Shown piece after piece: positions 20,905-30,450 of a DNA stretch of 64,000 bases. This DNA comes from Neoceratodus forsteri. Lineage: Eukaryota > Chordata > Ceratodontiformes > Ceratodontidae. A program made the position numbers and the translations under genes. Under the pieces are notes generated by a model. That model saw only the letters and a list, made by a program, of their open reading frames with translations. It did no database searches and was not told where the DNA came from. Positions within the stretch are counted from its first letter, which is position 1. Each line of letters opens with the position of its first letter. Where the stretch lies: positions 1,003,483,501-1,003,547,500 of the forward strand of contig CM028129.1 of NCBI GenBank assembly GCA_016271365.2, read 5' to 3'.

Positions 20905-23665
20905 AAAAATGGAGGGTATTGAGTACCAATGCCCGTAGTCTAGGTAACAAGCTCCCTGAACTGGAGGCCTTGATGGAGGAGGGATGCCTGGATATCATGG
21001 CAGTCACATAAACATGGTACACAGAGAACCATAACTGGGATGTCAACATACCAGGGTACACAATCTACAGGCATGACAGGGAGGGTAGATGAGGAGGAGG
21101 AGTAGCTCTCTATCTAAGGGAAGGGATCAAAGCAATGGAACTAAAGAGTAAACAGGGAGGAGAGGAGGCACTGTGGGTCACCTTGGAGACTGGAAATGGC
21201 ACCACAATCCGGCCAGGAGTTGTATATGGACCCCTGTCTCAGGGGGAGGAAATGGACAAGGAAATGATAGAAGGCATACTTTGGTTGGCAGTGAAAGGGA
21301 AGATATTGCTGATGGGGGACCTGAATATGCCAGATGTTAACTGGAGCACCTTTGCTGCAACCACATCCAAGAGCAGGGCCATTCTTGATGCCGTACAGGG
21401 GGCATGCCTCAGACAGCTAGTGTTGGAACCCACTCAGGAGGGCACAATCTTAGACCTGATACTCTCAAATGAGGATGGAGAGAGGATCTTAGATCTAGAA
21501 GTGGGTAGCCATCTGGGAACACATGACCACCAAAGAGCGTGCTTCACGATGAACTCAGCTGTAAAGTCAGGCCATACAAAAGTGAGGGTACTGGACTTCA
21601 GGAGGGCTGATTTTGTCAAAATGGGAGACTGCCTCAGAAAAGCACTGGCAAACAGGCAAGGAGGAAGGGTGGCGTAACAATGGGGAAACTAACTGCCATC
21701 ACAGAGGCAACAAGCCTTTTGTGAAGCAAATAAACAAATCAAAACAAAATAAAAAACACTATGGTTCTCAAAAGAGGTGATGGGGAAGGTTAGGGAGAAA
21801 AAGATAGCACTGAGGAAGTTTAAGGAAACACAGAAGGAGCAGGACAGAGAACTGTACCGGTTAAAGCAGAAGGAGGCAGGGAAGGCAGTCAGAATAGCAA
21901 AGGCCCAAACTGAGGAAAAGATAGCCAACTCAGTTAAGAAGGGGGATAAAACCTTTTATAGGTACATTAGGGAGTGAAGAAAGACAAAGGGAGGGATACT
22001 GAGGCTGAATAAAGGGGAGGGTGGGTGGGCAGAGAGGGACAGTGAAAAGCATAGATACTAAACAAATGCTTCTGCTTAGTATTCACAAAGGAAGAGGAGG
22101 GGGAGGTACCTAATCCCGTCAATAGAAGCACTCTGGATAGGGGTGTCGATATCAGTCCTTTCATAGAAGAAAGGGTTCTGAAAGAACTTCTAAAACTGAA
22201 GGTGGACAAAGCAATGGGGCCTGATGGGATTCACCCCAGAATTCTAAAAGAACTAAGGAGAGAATTAATAACACCATTGACTACCCTTTTTAACAAATCA
22301 TGGGAGGATGGTGTGGTACTTGAGGATTAGAGGAGGGCGTATGTGATTCCGCTTCACAAAAGTGGGAGCAAGACAGAGGCAGGAAACTACAGACCTGTCA
22401 GTTTGACCTCAGTGGTAGGGAAAATAATGGCATCACTTCTGAAGGAAAGAATATTTGAGTACCTAGAGGCCAGTGGGGCACAGGACCCAAGGCAGCATGG
22501 ATTCACAGTGGGAAGGACATGTCAGATGAATCTAATCGATTTCTTTTACTGGGTGACCAAAGTAGTAGACCAGGGAGTGGCTGTGGACATGGCCTACCTA
22601 GACTTTAACAAGGCATTTGACACAGTCCCACACAAAAGATTAATAAACAAATTAGGTAGCCTGGGAGTGGGTCCCAGGGTGGTAGCCTGGATAAAACATT
22701 GGCTGGACAACAGGATGCAGAGGGTAATAGTAAACGGATTCCACAGTGAAGAAAGGTGGGTTACTAGTGGGGTACCGCCGGGTTCAGTACTGGGGCCGGT
22801 CCTTTCTAATGCCTTTATAAGTGACATTGCAGAGAGACTGGAAGGAAAAGTATGTATCTTTGCAGACAACACAAAGATCTGCAATGGGGTTGATATGCAA
22901 GGTGGGGTGGAAAGGATGAAAAGGGGCATGGCAAGGTTGGAGGAATGGTCAAATGTATGGCAGCTTAGATTCAATGCAAAGAATTGCAAAGTAATGCACC
23001 TGGGAAACAAAAACCCAGGGGAAGAGTACACAATGGGGGGTTATATACTGACAACAACAAAAATGGAAAAGGAACCTGGGGGTAGTCATATCAGATGAAC
23101 TAAAGGTGGGCAAGCAATGTGAGAAGGCAGTAAGGAGGGCTGGAGGGATATTGGGATGCATAGGGAGAGGCATCAACAGTAGAAAACAGGAAGTTGTTAT
23201 CCCTCTGTACAGACAGTTGGTGAGACCCCATCTGGAGTACTGGATGCAGTTCTGGAGACCCCATCTCCACAAAGACATAGACAGGGTGGAGGCTGTCCAG
23301 AGGAGGGCAACCAAAATGGTGCAAGGTCTGCACCAGAAGACATACGAAGAGAGAATAAAGGAGCTTAAGATGTATATCCTCGAGGAAAGGAGGGAGAGGG
23401 GGAACATGATAGAAACTTTCAAGTACCTCAAGGGAATCAACAAAGTCCAAGAGGGTAGCATCTTTCAGAAAAAGAGACGTGTGAGAACAAGGGGGCACAA
23501 TTTGAAGATAGAGGGGGGGATGGCTCAGCGGTAATGTAAGGAAGTATTTTTTCATGGAGAGGGTGGTGGATGCATTGAAGAGCCTTCCTGGGGAGGTAGT
23601 GGAGTCAAAAACAGTGGGAGAAGTCAAGAACACATGGGACAGACATAAGGCAATTCTAGTGTGGG
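20905..23665 (+). pseudogene. CR1 ORF2: endonuclease and reverse transcriptase
   Basis: The endonuclease starts near 20915 with VLSTNARSLGNKLPELEALM, then DIMAVT-stop-TWY, where the catalytic Glu codon has become TAA. PGVVYGPL, LLMGDLNMPDVNW and LDLILSN follow, and SDH has become THDH. The linker includes KKGDKTFYRYI at 21939-21971. The reverse transcriptase has GNYRPVSLTSVVGKIM (22382), YLDFNKAFDTVPHKRL, SGVPPGSVLGPVL (Q to P) and FADN at 22859-22870 instead of FADD. The C-terminus with LGCIGRG, LVRPHLEYWMQFW and QRRATKMVQ runs to 23534, then shifts frame. It is dead at two catalytic sites. Confidence 0.85.
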
Positions 23666-24179
23666 GTAGGAGGAACTAGGCTGTTGGTTAACTAGGATCT
23701 TCAGCTTATCCATTAGGTAGGGAAATGGGCAGACTAGGTGGGCCAAGCGGTCCTTATTTGCCATCAGATTCTATGTTTCTATGTTAAGTGCTGCTGCTCT
23801 CTTTCTCCATGCTTGTAAGTGCTGCGTCTATAGATCAGAACATTTAGAAACTGTCTGCCATAATCAAACTCCAGTCGTTGTAGTGGAAGAGAGAACATAG
23901 AGATTTTCATGGTCATCCCAGTCATCTGCTCGGTACTGCTCAACTACTGTCTCTTTCCGTCTGCTGTCTCTCAGAACTCCATATCAGAACAGAAGAGAAG
24001 AGATTTCCCCCATTTTATCTACCGGAGCCAGTAAGCTCACTACAGATCACTGGCATCACTAATCATAGGGGGAGGTTTGGGAACAGCAAACCATGATAAA
24101 ATGGGCTAAACAGAGGCATTCTCTTGCCGTCTGCTAAACTGGACGGCTGCTTAATCAGGATTAAAAGACCACCACCAGG

Positions 24180-24205
24180 GCATCCCGATTAAGCGGCTTC
24201 TACTG
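24180..24205 (-). repeat. Tigger-like right terminal inverted repeat
   Basis: GCATCCCGATTAAGCGGCTT followed by CTACTG is the inverse of the left end with two transitions. The TA duplication follows. Confidence 0.85.
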
Positions 24206-25225
24206 TATTGTATTTTTCCCCTGGTGTCTAGTGGTGCCCATCCACCCTCTGATTGCTGTACCTATAATAATGAAATCTTTCCCTGGTGTCTAGTGGCACC
24301 CCCCACCCTCTGATCACCATCCCCATAATTATTGTGTTCTTCCCTGGTATTTCATGGTGTCCCCCACCCACCAATTACTGTCTCATAATGATGAAATCTT
24401 TCCCTGGTGTCTAGTGGCACCCCAACCTCCGATCACCATCCCCTTTTAGTGTTTCCCTGGTGTGTAGTGGTACCCCCAACCTCCAGTCGCTGTCCCTGTA
24501 TTCTTTAATGTTTCCCTGGTGTTGAGTGGCACTCCCCATCCTCCAGTCACCAGCTCTGTAATTAGTGTATTTTTCTCTGGTGTCTAGTGATGCCCCCACC
24601 CTCTGATTGCCATCCCAATAATTATTTTATTTTTTCCTGGCATCTAATGGTACCCCCCACCCTCCACTCACGATCCCCATAATGATGAAATCTTTCCCTG
24701 GTGTTTATGGCCACCCCCCCCCTTCAAGCACCATCCTTGTAATTATTGTGTTTTCCCCTGGTGTCTAGTGGCACCCCCAGCCTCTGATCACCATACCCAC
24801 AATTATTGTATTTTTCCCTGGTGTCTGGTGGTGTCCCCTAACCTCCGAGCACCATCCCCCTAATTATTGTATTTTTCCCTGGTGTCTAGTGGTGTCTCCT
24901 ACCCTCTGAGCACCATCCCCATAATTACTGTATTTTTCCCTGGTGTCTAGTGGCCCCCCCCACTCACTGATCACTGTCCCTGTAATGATGAAATCTTCCC
25001 TTGGTGTCTAGTGGCACCTCCACCTTCCAATCACCGTCCCGGTAATTATTGTGTTTTTCCCTTGTGTGTAGTGGCTCCCCCACCCTTTGATTGCCATCCC
25101 TGTAATGATGACATCTTTCCCTGGTGTCTAGTGGCATCCCCACCATCCAATTGCCATCCCATTTTAATTTTTGTGTCTCCCTGGTGTCAAGTGGTGCCCC
25201 CACCCTCCAATCGACATCCTGTCTT
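24206..25225 (+). repeat. Minisatellite array, about 60-64 bp unit
   Basis: About sixteen units share TTTTTCCCTGGTGTCTAGTG, GCACCCCCCACCCTCTGATC and ACCATCCCCATAATTATTGT. A recurring variant has AATGATGAAATCTTTCC instead of ATTATTGTATTTTTCC, suggesting higher-order alternation. One unit lies left of the Tigger-like insertion at 17172-17229, so that insertion split the array near its left edge. Frames seen across the array are by-products of the period. Confidence 0.9.
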
Positions 25226-26140
25226 AAATAAAGAAAATGGTCCCTCTATGTCTTTTTTTTAAACCTGTAGAAAAGAAAATGGTCCCTGGTTGATCCAGCC
25301 CAGCCCCACCCTGACCTCCCACTGAGCATCCCCCCACTCCTCTCCACCCCCACCCCTCACTCACCTGAACAGGTCCTAAGGTGAACACCCACTCGATGGA
25401 AGGCACTTATTGCTGCTGGAAACGCTGACTGCAATATGACAGAGTAAGGTAAGTGTGGTTCAATGTATTTCAATTAGGTTTTCAAGTTTGATACAACTTT
25501 GCCAGTTTTTGCATATTTTGACACCAACTTTTCAGCATGCCCTATTTGACACTTCAACTCATGACCAATGGTGGTGAAATTAGGCTAATCCAGCACAAAA
25601 GGTGATTTCTCAGTTTTTTGACAAAAACACCTTTCAGGCAGGAGTTGAACATTTTTACCACTCTTGTTCATGAGGTGGGGTCATAGGAAGGGTATGTTGA
25701 AGATTTGGGATCAAGATACGTTAAAAATCGCAACGTTGTGTGCATCTGTTTACATTTTGCTATGCTTCCTCGTAACTTTGTTAATTTTAAATATTTTTAC
25801 CCCAAATTTTCAACATAGCCATTGTTTTACACCACCTCATGAATGTGATAGCTGTCAGTTTTCAAATCCTGGCCAAATTGTCTTTTCCCACTTGTGGCGT
25901 GGAATGATATTGCAGCGGTGCAGAATGCTGTTTCGGAGGGGATTTGAAAATTTTCAGTATTGGGTTCATGAGGTGGGATAATAAAAAGGCTATGCTGGCA
26001 ATTTGGTTGCTGTTTTGCTACAAATGATATGGAGGGCCCTGTGCATCCACAGCAACATACATTAGTGCATCTATGCAGGGTGGGAGCGGCCCCACGCTCA
26101 CACGAGCAAATGAGGATTCCATTATACTATCGCAAAAAGT
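25226..26140 (+). repeat. Repeat family X, copy B
   Basis: The head AACCTGTAGAAAAGAAAATG (25263) is followed by a C-rich block with CTCCCACTGAGCATCC, then CCAAATTTTCAACATAGCC, ACCACCTCATGAATGTGA and AGCTGTCAGTTTTCAAATCC, all shared with copies at 10.9 and 55.7 kb. The hairpin AAAAGGTGATTT ... AAACACCTTT is present at about 25597-25635. It is non-coding. Confidence 0.6.
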
Positions 26141-26146
26141 AAGAAA

Positions 26147-26595
26147 ATTCATTGCAAAAAACTTAGTTAATGCACCAGTTAGGGTTAAACCAACAAAAGT
26201 AAGGAAATGTGGCGTTTCCAACCCTAACACCCCATCCCCAATCTGCAGGGAGCAACAGGAGAAGCCATTATGGTTTGTCCTCTCCTGTATCATCACAAAT
26301 CATGTGTGGGATGGGACCGATGTTGTCAGCGCTAATGCTCACCCCATTCTCATGTACTCTACATATCTCAGCTTCTTTAATGATGGAATGGGGTGAGTGC
26401 TCAGGTTGATAACCCTGAGGCTGACCCCACATCTTATTAGTGAAGATGCAGGAGACAACAAACCATAATGGTTTCTTCTGTTGCTGCCTGCTGGGTGGGG
26501 TTAGGGTGTTAGGATTTGAAACCCTAACACCACATTTTCTTACTTTTGTCAGTTTAACCCTAACTGGTGCATTAATGAAGTTTTTTACAATGAAT
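26147..26595. mobile_element. MITE with about 150-bp terminal inverted repeats
   Basis: The left end ATTCATTGCAAAAAACTTAG and right end (inverse) ATTCATTGTAAAAAACTTCA begin arms that both contain GTTAATGCACCAGTTAGGGT or a near match, AAAGTAAG, AACCCTAACACC and CATTATGGTTTGT. The centre resembles the foldback at 12005-12295. The right end abuts a (TATC)n microsatellite. The same terminal design occurs at 51450-52520. It has no ORF, so it must move, if at all, with another element's transposase. Confidence 0.8.
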
Positions 26596-26680
26596 ATCTA
26601 TCTATCTATCTATATATCTATCTATCTATCTATCGATCGATCGATCTATCTATCTAACTATACATATATATTTATATATA
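26594..26680. repeat. (TATC)n microsatellite
   Basis: TATC repeats with a central CGATCGAT variation, directly joined to the right end of the MITE. Confidence 0.9.
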
Positions 26681-26994
26681 GGATATGCAATAGGCTGACT
26701 CAAAATATGCAGTTTATCTTCATGTTGGAGGTGGCACGACCATAACTGATGACTGGCAGAGCCATGGGTAAGTTATGAAAGTTCTGCCCTACATAAAGAA
26801 TGATAAACAGTGTATTTTGAGGCAAGTAACTGCATATTAAATTTATACAGTATCAGGCTACTAGTTATGCCTTTTAAATGTGCTCTTTGTATGATGATAC
26901 AGCTATTTGATTTGAACAGCTGGCTTCAGTGCTGCACTTGGCTATTGTGATGTCGGCAGCATTGTGAAAGCGGCACTGTGATTGGTTCAGTATG

Positions 26995-27110
26995 CATTGT
27001 GACATACTGTACCTTACTTTGCAAGGTAATATCTTGCTATGGTGGGTCATTGTGACATACCTTACTTTACACAATAATAGTATCTTGCTATGTTGGGTCA
27101 AGATAACACT
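26995..27110 (+). repeat. Two-copy tandem duplication, about 60 bp
   Basis: CATTGTGACATAC, CCTTACTTTGCA and TATCTTGCTATGGTGGGTCA recur as CATTGTGACATAC, CCTTACTTTACA and TATCTTGCTATGTTGGGTCA. Confidence 0.7.
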
Positions 27111-27149
27111 TTATATCTTGCAATTTATCAGTACAAACACGTTATATAA

Positions 27150-27310
27150 ATATATCTATATGTAATAGATAATCCACTACAGGGCATGCAGTGATGCAGT
27201 GATATATGCATACCTTGTTGTGTGTGCAACTTCCCAAGACATGCATATATCAGAGCATGATCACATGCCTTGTAGTGGATTACCTGTCTTATAATATATC
27301 CAGAAGGTTC
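27150..27310. mobile_element. Small foldback element
   Basis: The left arm TAATCCACTACAGGGCATGC and the right arm GCATGATCACATGCCTTGTA... pair over about 45 bp, including ATATATGCAT on each side. ATAT-rich flanks extend the symmetry. No coding content. Confidence 0.65.
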
Positions 27311-27689
27311 TGAGGGATAAAAAGAAGTGCAGGTGTATGGTTGTTGTGAATAATAATGCACGGTCATGTGGTGTGTTTCATCAAATCAAGAGACTGGATT
27401 TTCACAGATTTTTCCTTACCCATTTTATAAATATATTTATGCAATAGGCGTGGACGTAAATGGAGTGTGATAAATACATTTATCTGAGTAACTGTGTAGG
27501 GTTCTGTCATAACAGTGAAAAAAGAATTGCGACGAACAAAAACAGCGAAGCAAAGTCAGCGCCGACAAAAACCAAGATTAGCAAAACACTGAGGAGCAAA
27601 AGCAGCGAACAGAATAGCAAGCAGCAGGAAAACACAAACAGTGCAAGAATGGGCAGGACACTATGGGGGAGGGACTCAGGAGGGGGAGC

Positions 27690-27870
27690 AGGTAAAATAT
27701 TCCAGCTCCAGTGGGGGATGCAAGTAGTGGAGGGTGACAAAGTCGGGAGGGGTGAATTTAATATTCTTACTCGTGAGGAAGAGGGGACAAAGTTGGGAGG
27801 GTGAATTTAATATTTCCACTCTGGAGGCTGAACTCAGGGAGGGTGAGAAAGTTGGGAAGGAAAACAAAAG
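27690..27870 (+). repeat. Short tandem repeat, about 60 bp unit
   Basis: About 2.5 copies of GGGAGGGTGAATTTAATATT followed by CACTC and GAGGGTGACAAAGT-like words. Confidence 0.65.
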
Positions 27871-27879
27871 AAATTAGAG

Positions 27880-27985
27880 CATCCAGAAGTATCGAACCCA
27901 GGTCTGCTGTACATAGCAGCAGCAGCCCACACAGGTGGTGACTCTAACCTGTACGCTATGCAGGCAGCACAGTTTCTAGCACACA
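27880..27985 (-). mobile_element. tRNA-derived SINE head
   Basis: The minus strand reads TAGCGTACAGGTTAGAG (box-A-like, 27942-27958) and then CTGGGTTCGATACTTC (box-B-like, 27885-27900), with tRNA-like spacing. These are the internal RNA polymerase III promoter boxes typical of tRNA-derived SINEs. No tRNA cloverleaf is complete and the 3' part is not recognised. Confidence 0.45.
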
Positions 27986-28299
27986 GCTGCTGGATTACAT
28001 CGCTCAGCTATATTACTGCCTACCTCACTAAACTAGCTATGCACTGTAAAGACAATGTAGCTAACCTTACATTTGCTGTTATTGACTCGGTGTTTTGTAC
28101 TCGCTGTTTTTCACCTGGATATGATACCACTGTGTAAATAAATGTAGACTCTTACATTTATGTGCACAGTTACTACATCACCATCCATTTGTGTACACAG
28201 TTCCTACATCACCCGCCCGACCCCCCATCACCATGCTGGCTGGCACTGCATTCACCCACTTTCACTTTTCTCTCTTCCACACACACGGCTCATCTGTGG

Positions 28300-28301
28300 C
28301 T

Positions 28302-28340
<39 letters not shown>
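28300..28340. repeat. (CA)n microsatellite
   Basis: About 19 uninterrupted CA units. Confidence 0.95.
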
Positions 28341-28890
28341 CCCCTGACAGGCACATTTCACAGTACCTTGTATTTCTATAGTGCCTATATTCACAGGAAT
28401 GTGCTTTTAAAGCCTTTTTTTAATTAACCTGCAAGTCACTGCAAATCAAATTCTCTTCCCTTGCACCCTCATCTCTTGTGGCACCAGCTCTTACATTTCA
28501 GCTCCCAACTACACTACAATTGTCCATTTCAAAAAAAAAAAAAACCTTTAAAAATGACATTTAATGTGAAGCAAAGTCAGTCGCCACTTTTTTGTACAGC
28601 ACTGCTCATGATATTCTCCCTTTTACACACACTTCACCACAAACTACCTTATTCCACTGGTCCTTTGTAATTCCAGTTCTACTCCAAATACAAAGGAGAT
28701 GTGCCTTTTTTTGTGGAGTAGATCCACTTTCCCCACAAATGCCTACAGTTCTCGCTTCAGTCCCCCTTTCTTCTATGTAAGACCCACTGCTGTGCTCAGA
28801 CACCACCTCCTCTCCTTACAACAAAAAGAAACAGTGACGGAAATGAAGCATCCTTCTTGCCTACATCCCACTGTAGCTGTCAGTCATTAA
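28341..28890. other. Unassigned, no gene seen
   Basis: T/A-rich single-copy-like sequence with a 12-base A run at 28532. No domain was seen in any frame. Confidence 0.3.
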
Positions 28891-28892
28891 CT

Positions 28893-29940
28893 TTATGTAT
28901 TTATTTATTTGTAATCGGATATACCTTCGAGCCAGAGGCTCTTTTACAGAGGTTCCTCATCAAGAAAATTAGTACAAATAGTTGATATAGGAAACAGCTA
29001 CAGGGATGACAACAAGTTTACAAGAAAGTATCTAACATAGATCAACAAGTAGGACTTGAGTGCAAGCACAGTAAGCGGTGCATTGTTTAATTCTGTCAGT
29101 ACTCTAAGAACATTACAAACGATAATTGACAATTACAATACATAATAGGACAAGAGGCATAACATGGTACTGGCAGTTATTTGTCAGAAGTGCAGGTTTA
29201 CAAAAAATGGTTAGGCAACTTAGGGCCTAAAGAAAAAGTATATTTATTTAGGAATGGAGGGGATAATAGAGGCAGGAGAAAGTGTCATAGATGGGTAGAA
29301 ATTAGGGCAGGGGAAATGAGAGTAGTGTGGAAGATTACATGGGGATAAGAGAAAATGGGGAGAAAGGTGGGGGAGGCAGAGGGAGGTCAAATACGTAAAT
29401 GACTGGAGAGGGTGCATTGGACTGAATTGCTAAGTTACAAGGCATTAGCAGGGGGTAAGGTGACCAGAGAGGGTTTAGGTGGGGCTAATCAAGGAGAGGG
29501 AGAGGCAGGGGAGAGGAAATAGGACTGTGGCAAATAGGATATGTAGAGAGCAAAACAGGAGTAACCTGTCTTAGCCACAGGGTAGTGATCGGGAGTGTGA
29601 GGAGAGCTACTGATGGCTGTAAAAGGGGGGAGGAGGAGAGAAAGAGAATACATAGGGAAGCAAAGAATGAGGCAGAGGGATGAGACAGGAAGTTAACTAG
29701 GGGCAATATGAGAGGAGGCATTAGAGGAGACTGTATGTAGAGGGAAGAGACAGAAAGTAGGCTAGGAATAATTTAGGGGAGGCAGAGTCATGAGGGATGA
29801 GAGAGTTATAACAAAGAAGGCGGAGGTGGGTGGAAATGGGAAGTAGGGTTAGGGGAGAGTGTAAGGAGAGGAGGGGGAAGATGAGACTGACATGAGATAT
29901 AATACAGGTTGAACGGTTAGCTCGATAACTTCCTTTCACT
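28893..29940 (-). mobile_element. Rex1-like LINE 3' region, minus strand
   Basis: On the minus strand the end reads CCTCTGTAAAAGAGCCTCTG then GCTCGAAGGTATATCC and (AAAT)n at 28893-28910. This is the same layout as the tails at 0.6 and 8.2 kb. Upstream (29240-29940 on the plus strand) is strongly purine-rich, i.e. pyrimidine-rich in the element's sense, as at 1-300. No reverse transcriptase remnant was found, so the family call is from the tail only. Confidence 0.45.
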
Positions 29941-30315
29941 CTCCCCATTCCAAAATGCTCTTTCTCCCAGTCCTGCTCACTCCGGTACCACTTGCAATCC
30001 GCAATTAAACTTTAACTTTAAAAAAAAAAGTACATCGCTCTCAAAAACAAAATAAAACACTAACAAAGACTGCTGCAGCCCAGTCCACTATGCTCTTGAC
30101 CATCACTCTATTAACTTAGCTGCCATTTCCTAAAGCAAAAAAACTGTTAAGCTCTACACTTAGCTAATTGACTGCGATGTTGCAGCATGAACAAGGCATC
30201 AAGATGGTACATCCACAGTGATGGCTGTAGCAACCACACTCCAAAAACACACTAATATGCCAAATAACAAAATAGGCCCACACAAATTGATTCATTTCTT
30301 TATTCTCACTAAAAC
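29941..30315. other. Unassigned, no gene seen
   Basis: Contains a 10-base A run after CTTTAACTTTAA at about 30008-30028 but no identifiable element. Confidence 0.25.
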
Positions 30316-30450
30316 AAGGCAGTATAGTGCAGTGGTTTAAGGCTCTGAGCTGCAAATCTGGAGACCTGGGTTTGAATTCCACAGCTCCCACTTGCATACT
30401 GTGTGACCCTGAGCAAGTCATTTAACTTCCCTGTGCTCCCAGGTCACACC
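30316..30450 (+). mobile_element. MIR/CORE-type SINE fragment
   Basis: AGTATAGTGCAGTGGTTTAA with GGCTC forms the box A region, and CTGGGTTTGAATTCC is box B. They are followed by CCACTTGCATACTGTGTGAC and CCTGAGCAAGTCATTTAACT, then TCCCTGTGC. The CACTT...CTGTGTGACC..GAGCAAGTCA..TAAC core is the hallmark of MIR and related CORE-SINEs. The L2-like 3' tail is missing. These elements are moved by L2 machinery, and an L2 copy lies at 53-55 kb. Confidence 0.75.

Larger units (their letters stand above)
19290..23783 (+). mobile_element. CR1 LINE, near full length
   Basis: It carries ORF1 (zinc-finger-like head plus esterase), ORF2 (endonuclease, reverse transcriptase, C-terminus) and the CR1 3' end GATTCTATGTTTCTATG at 23767-23783. 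The 5' boundary is placed loosely at 19.27-19.31 kb, where Tigger-like sequence gives way; AAGTGC near both edges may be a target duplication but is too short to trust. Both ORFs are broken. The element sits inside the Tigger-like transposon, so it is younger than that insertion. Confidence 0.85.
17230..24205. mobile_element. Tigger/pogo-like DNA transposon carrying two nested CR1 LINEs
   Basis: The left end reads CAGTAGAAGCCACTTAATCA; the right end is the inverse of CAGTAGAAGCCGCTTAATCG. The terminal inverted repeats are about 25 bp with two mismatches. TA flanks both ends (17228-17229 and 24206-24207), and joining the flanks restores a normal minisatellite unit. CAGTAG-type ends and TA duplication are hallmarks of the pogo/Tigger branch of Tc1/mariner. 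Without the CR1s the element is about 0.9-1.0 kb with no transposase frame, so it is non-autonomous. Subterminal copies of the end motif occur near 18887-18910 and 24140-24165. Confidence 0.8.

Noticed and set aside
22594..23633. Minus-strand frames of 145-177 codons
   Set aside because: Antisense shadows of CR1 ORF2 on the plus strand.
24206..25225. CRISPR-like array
   Set aside because: The whole unit is repeated with no unique spacers, and the setting is a vertebrate genome; it is a minisatellite. The same holds for 9031-9420 and 57285-58860.
24411..25262. Pro/Cys- or Gly-rich frames across 24.4-25.3 kb
   Set aside because: Products of the 60-64 bp minisatellite period.
27880..27985. A functional tRNA gene
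   Set aside because: Box A and box B are present but no complete cloverleaf can be drawn; better explained as a SINE head.
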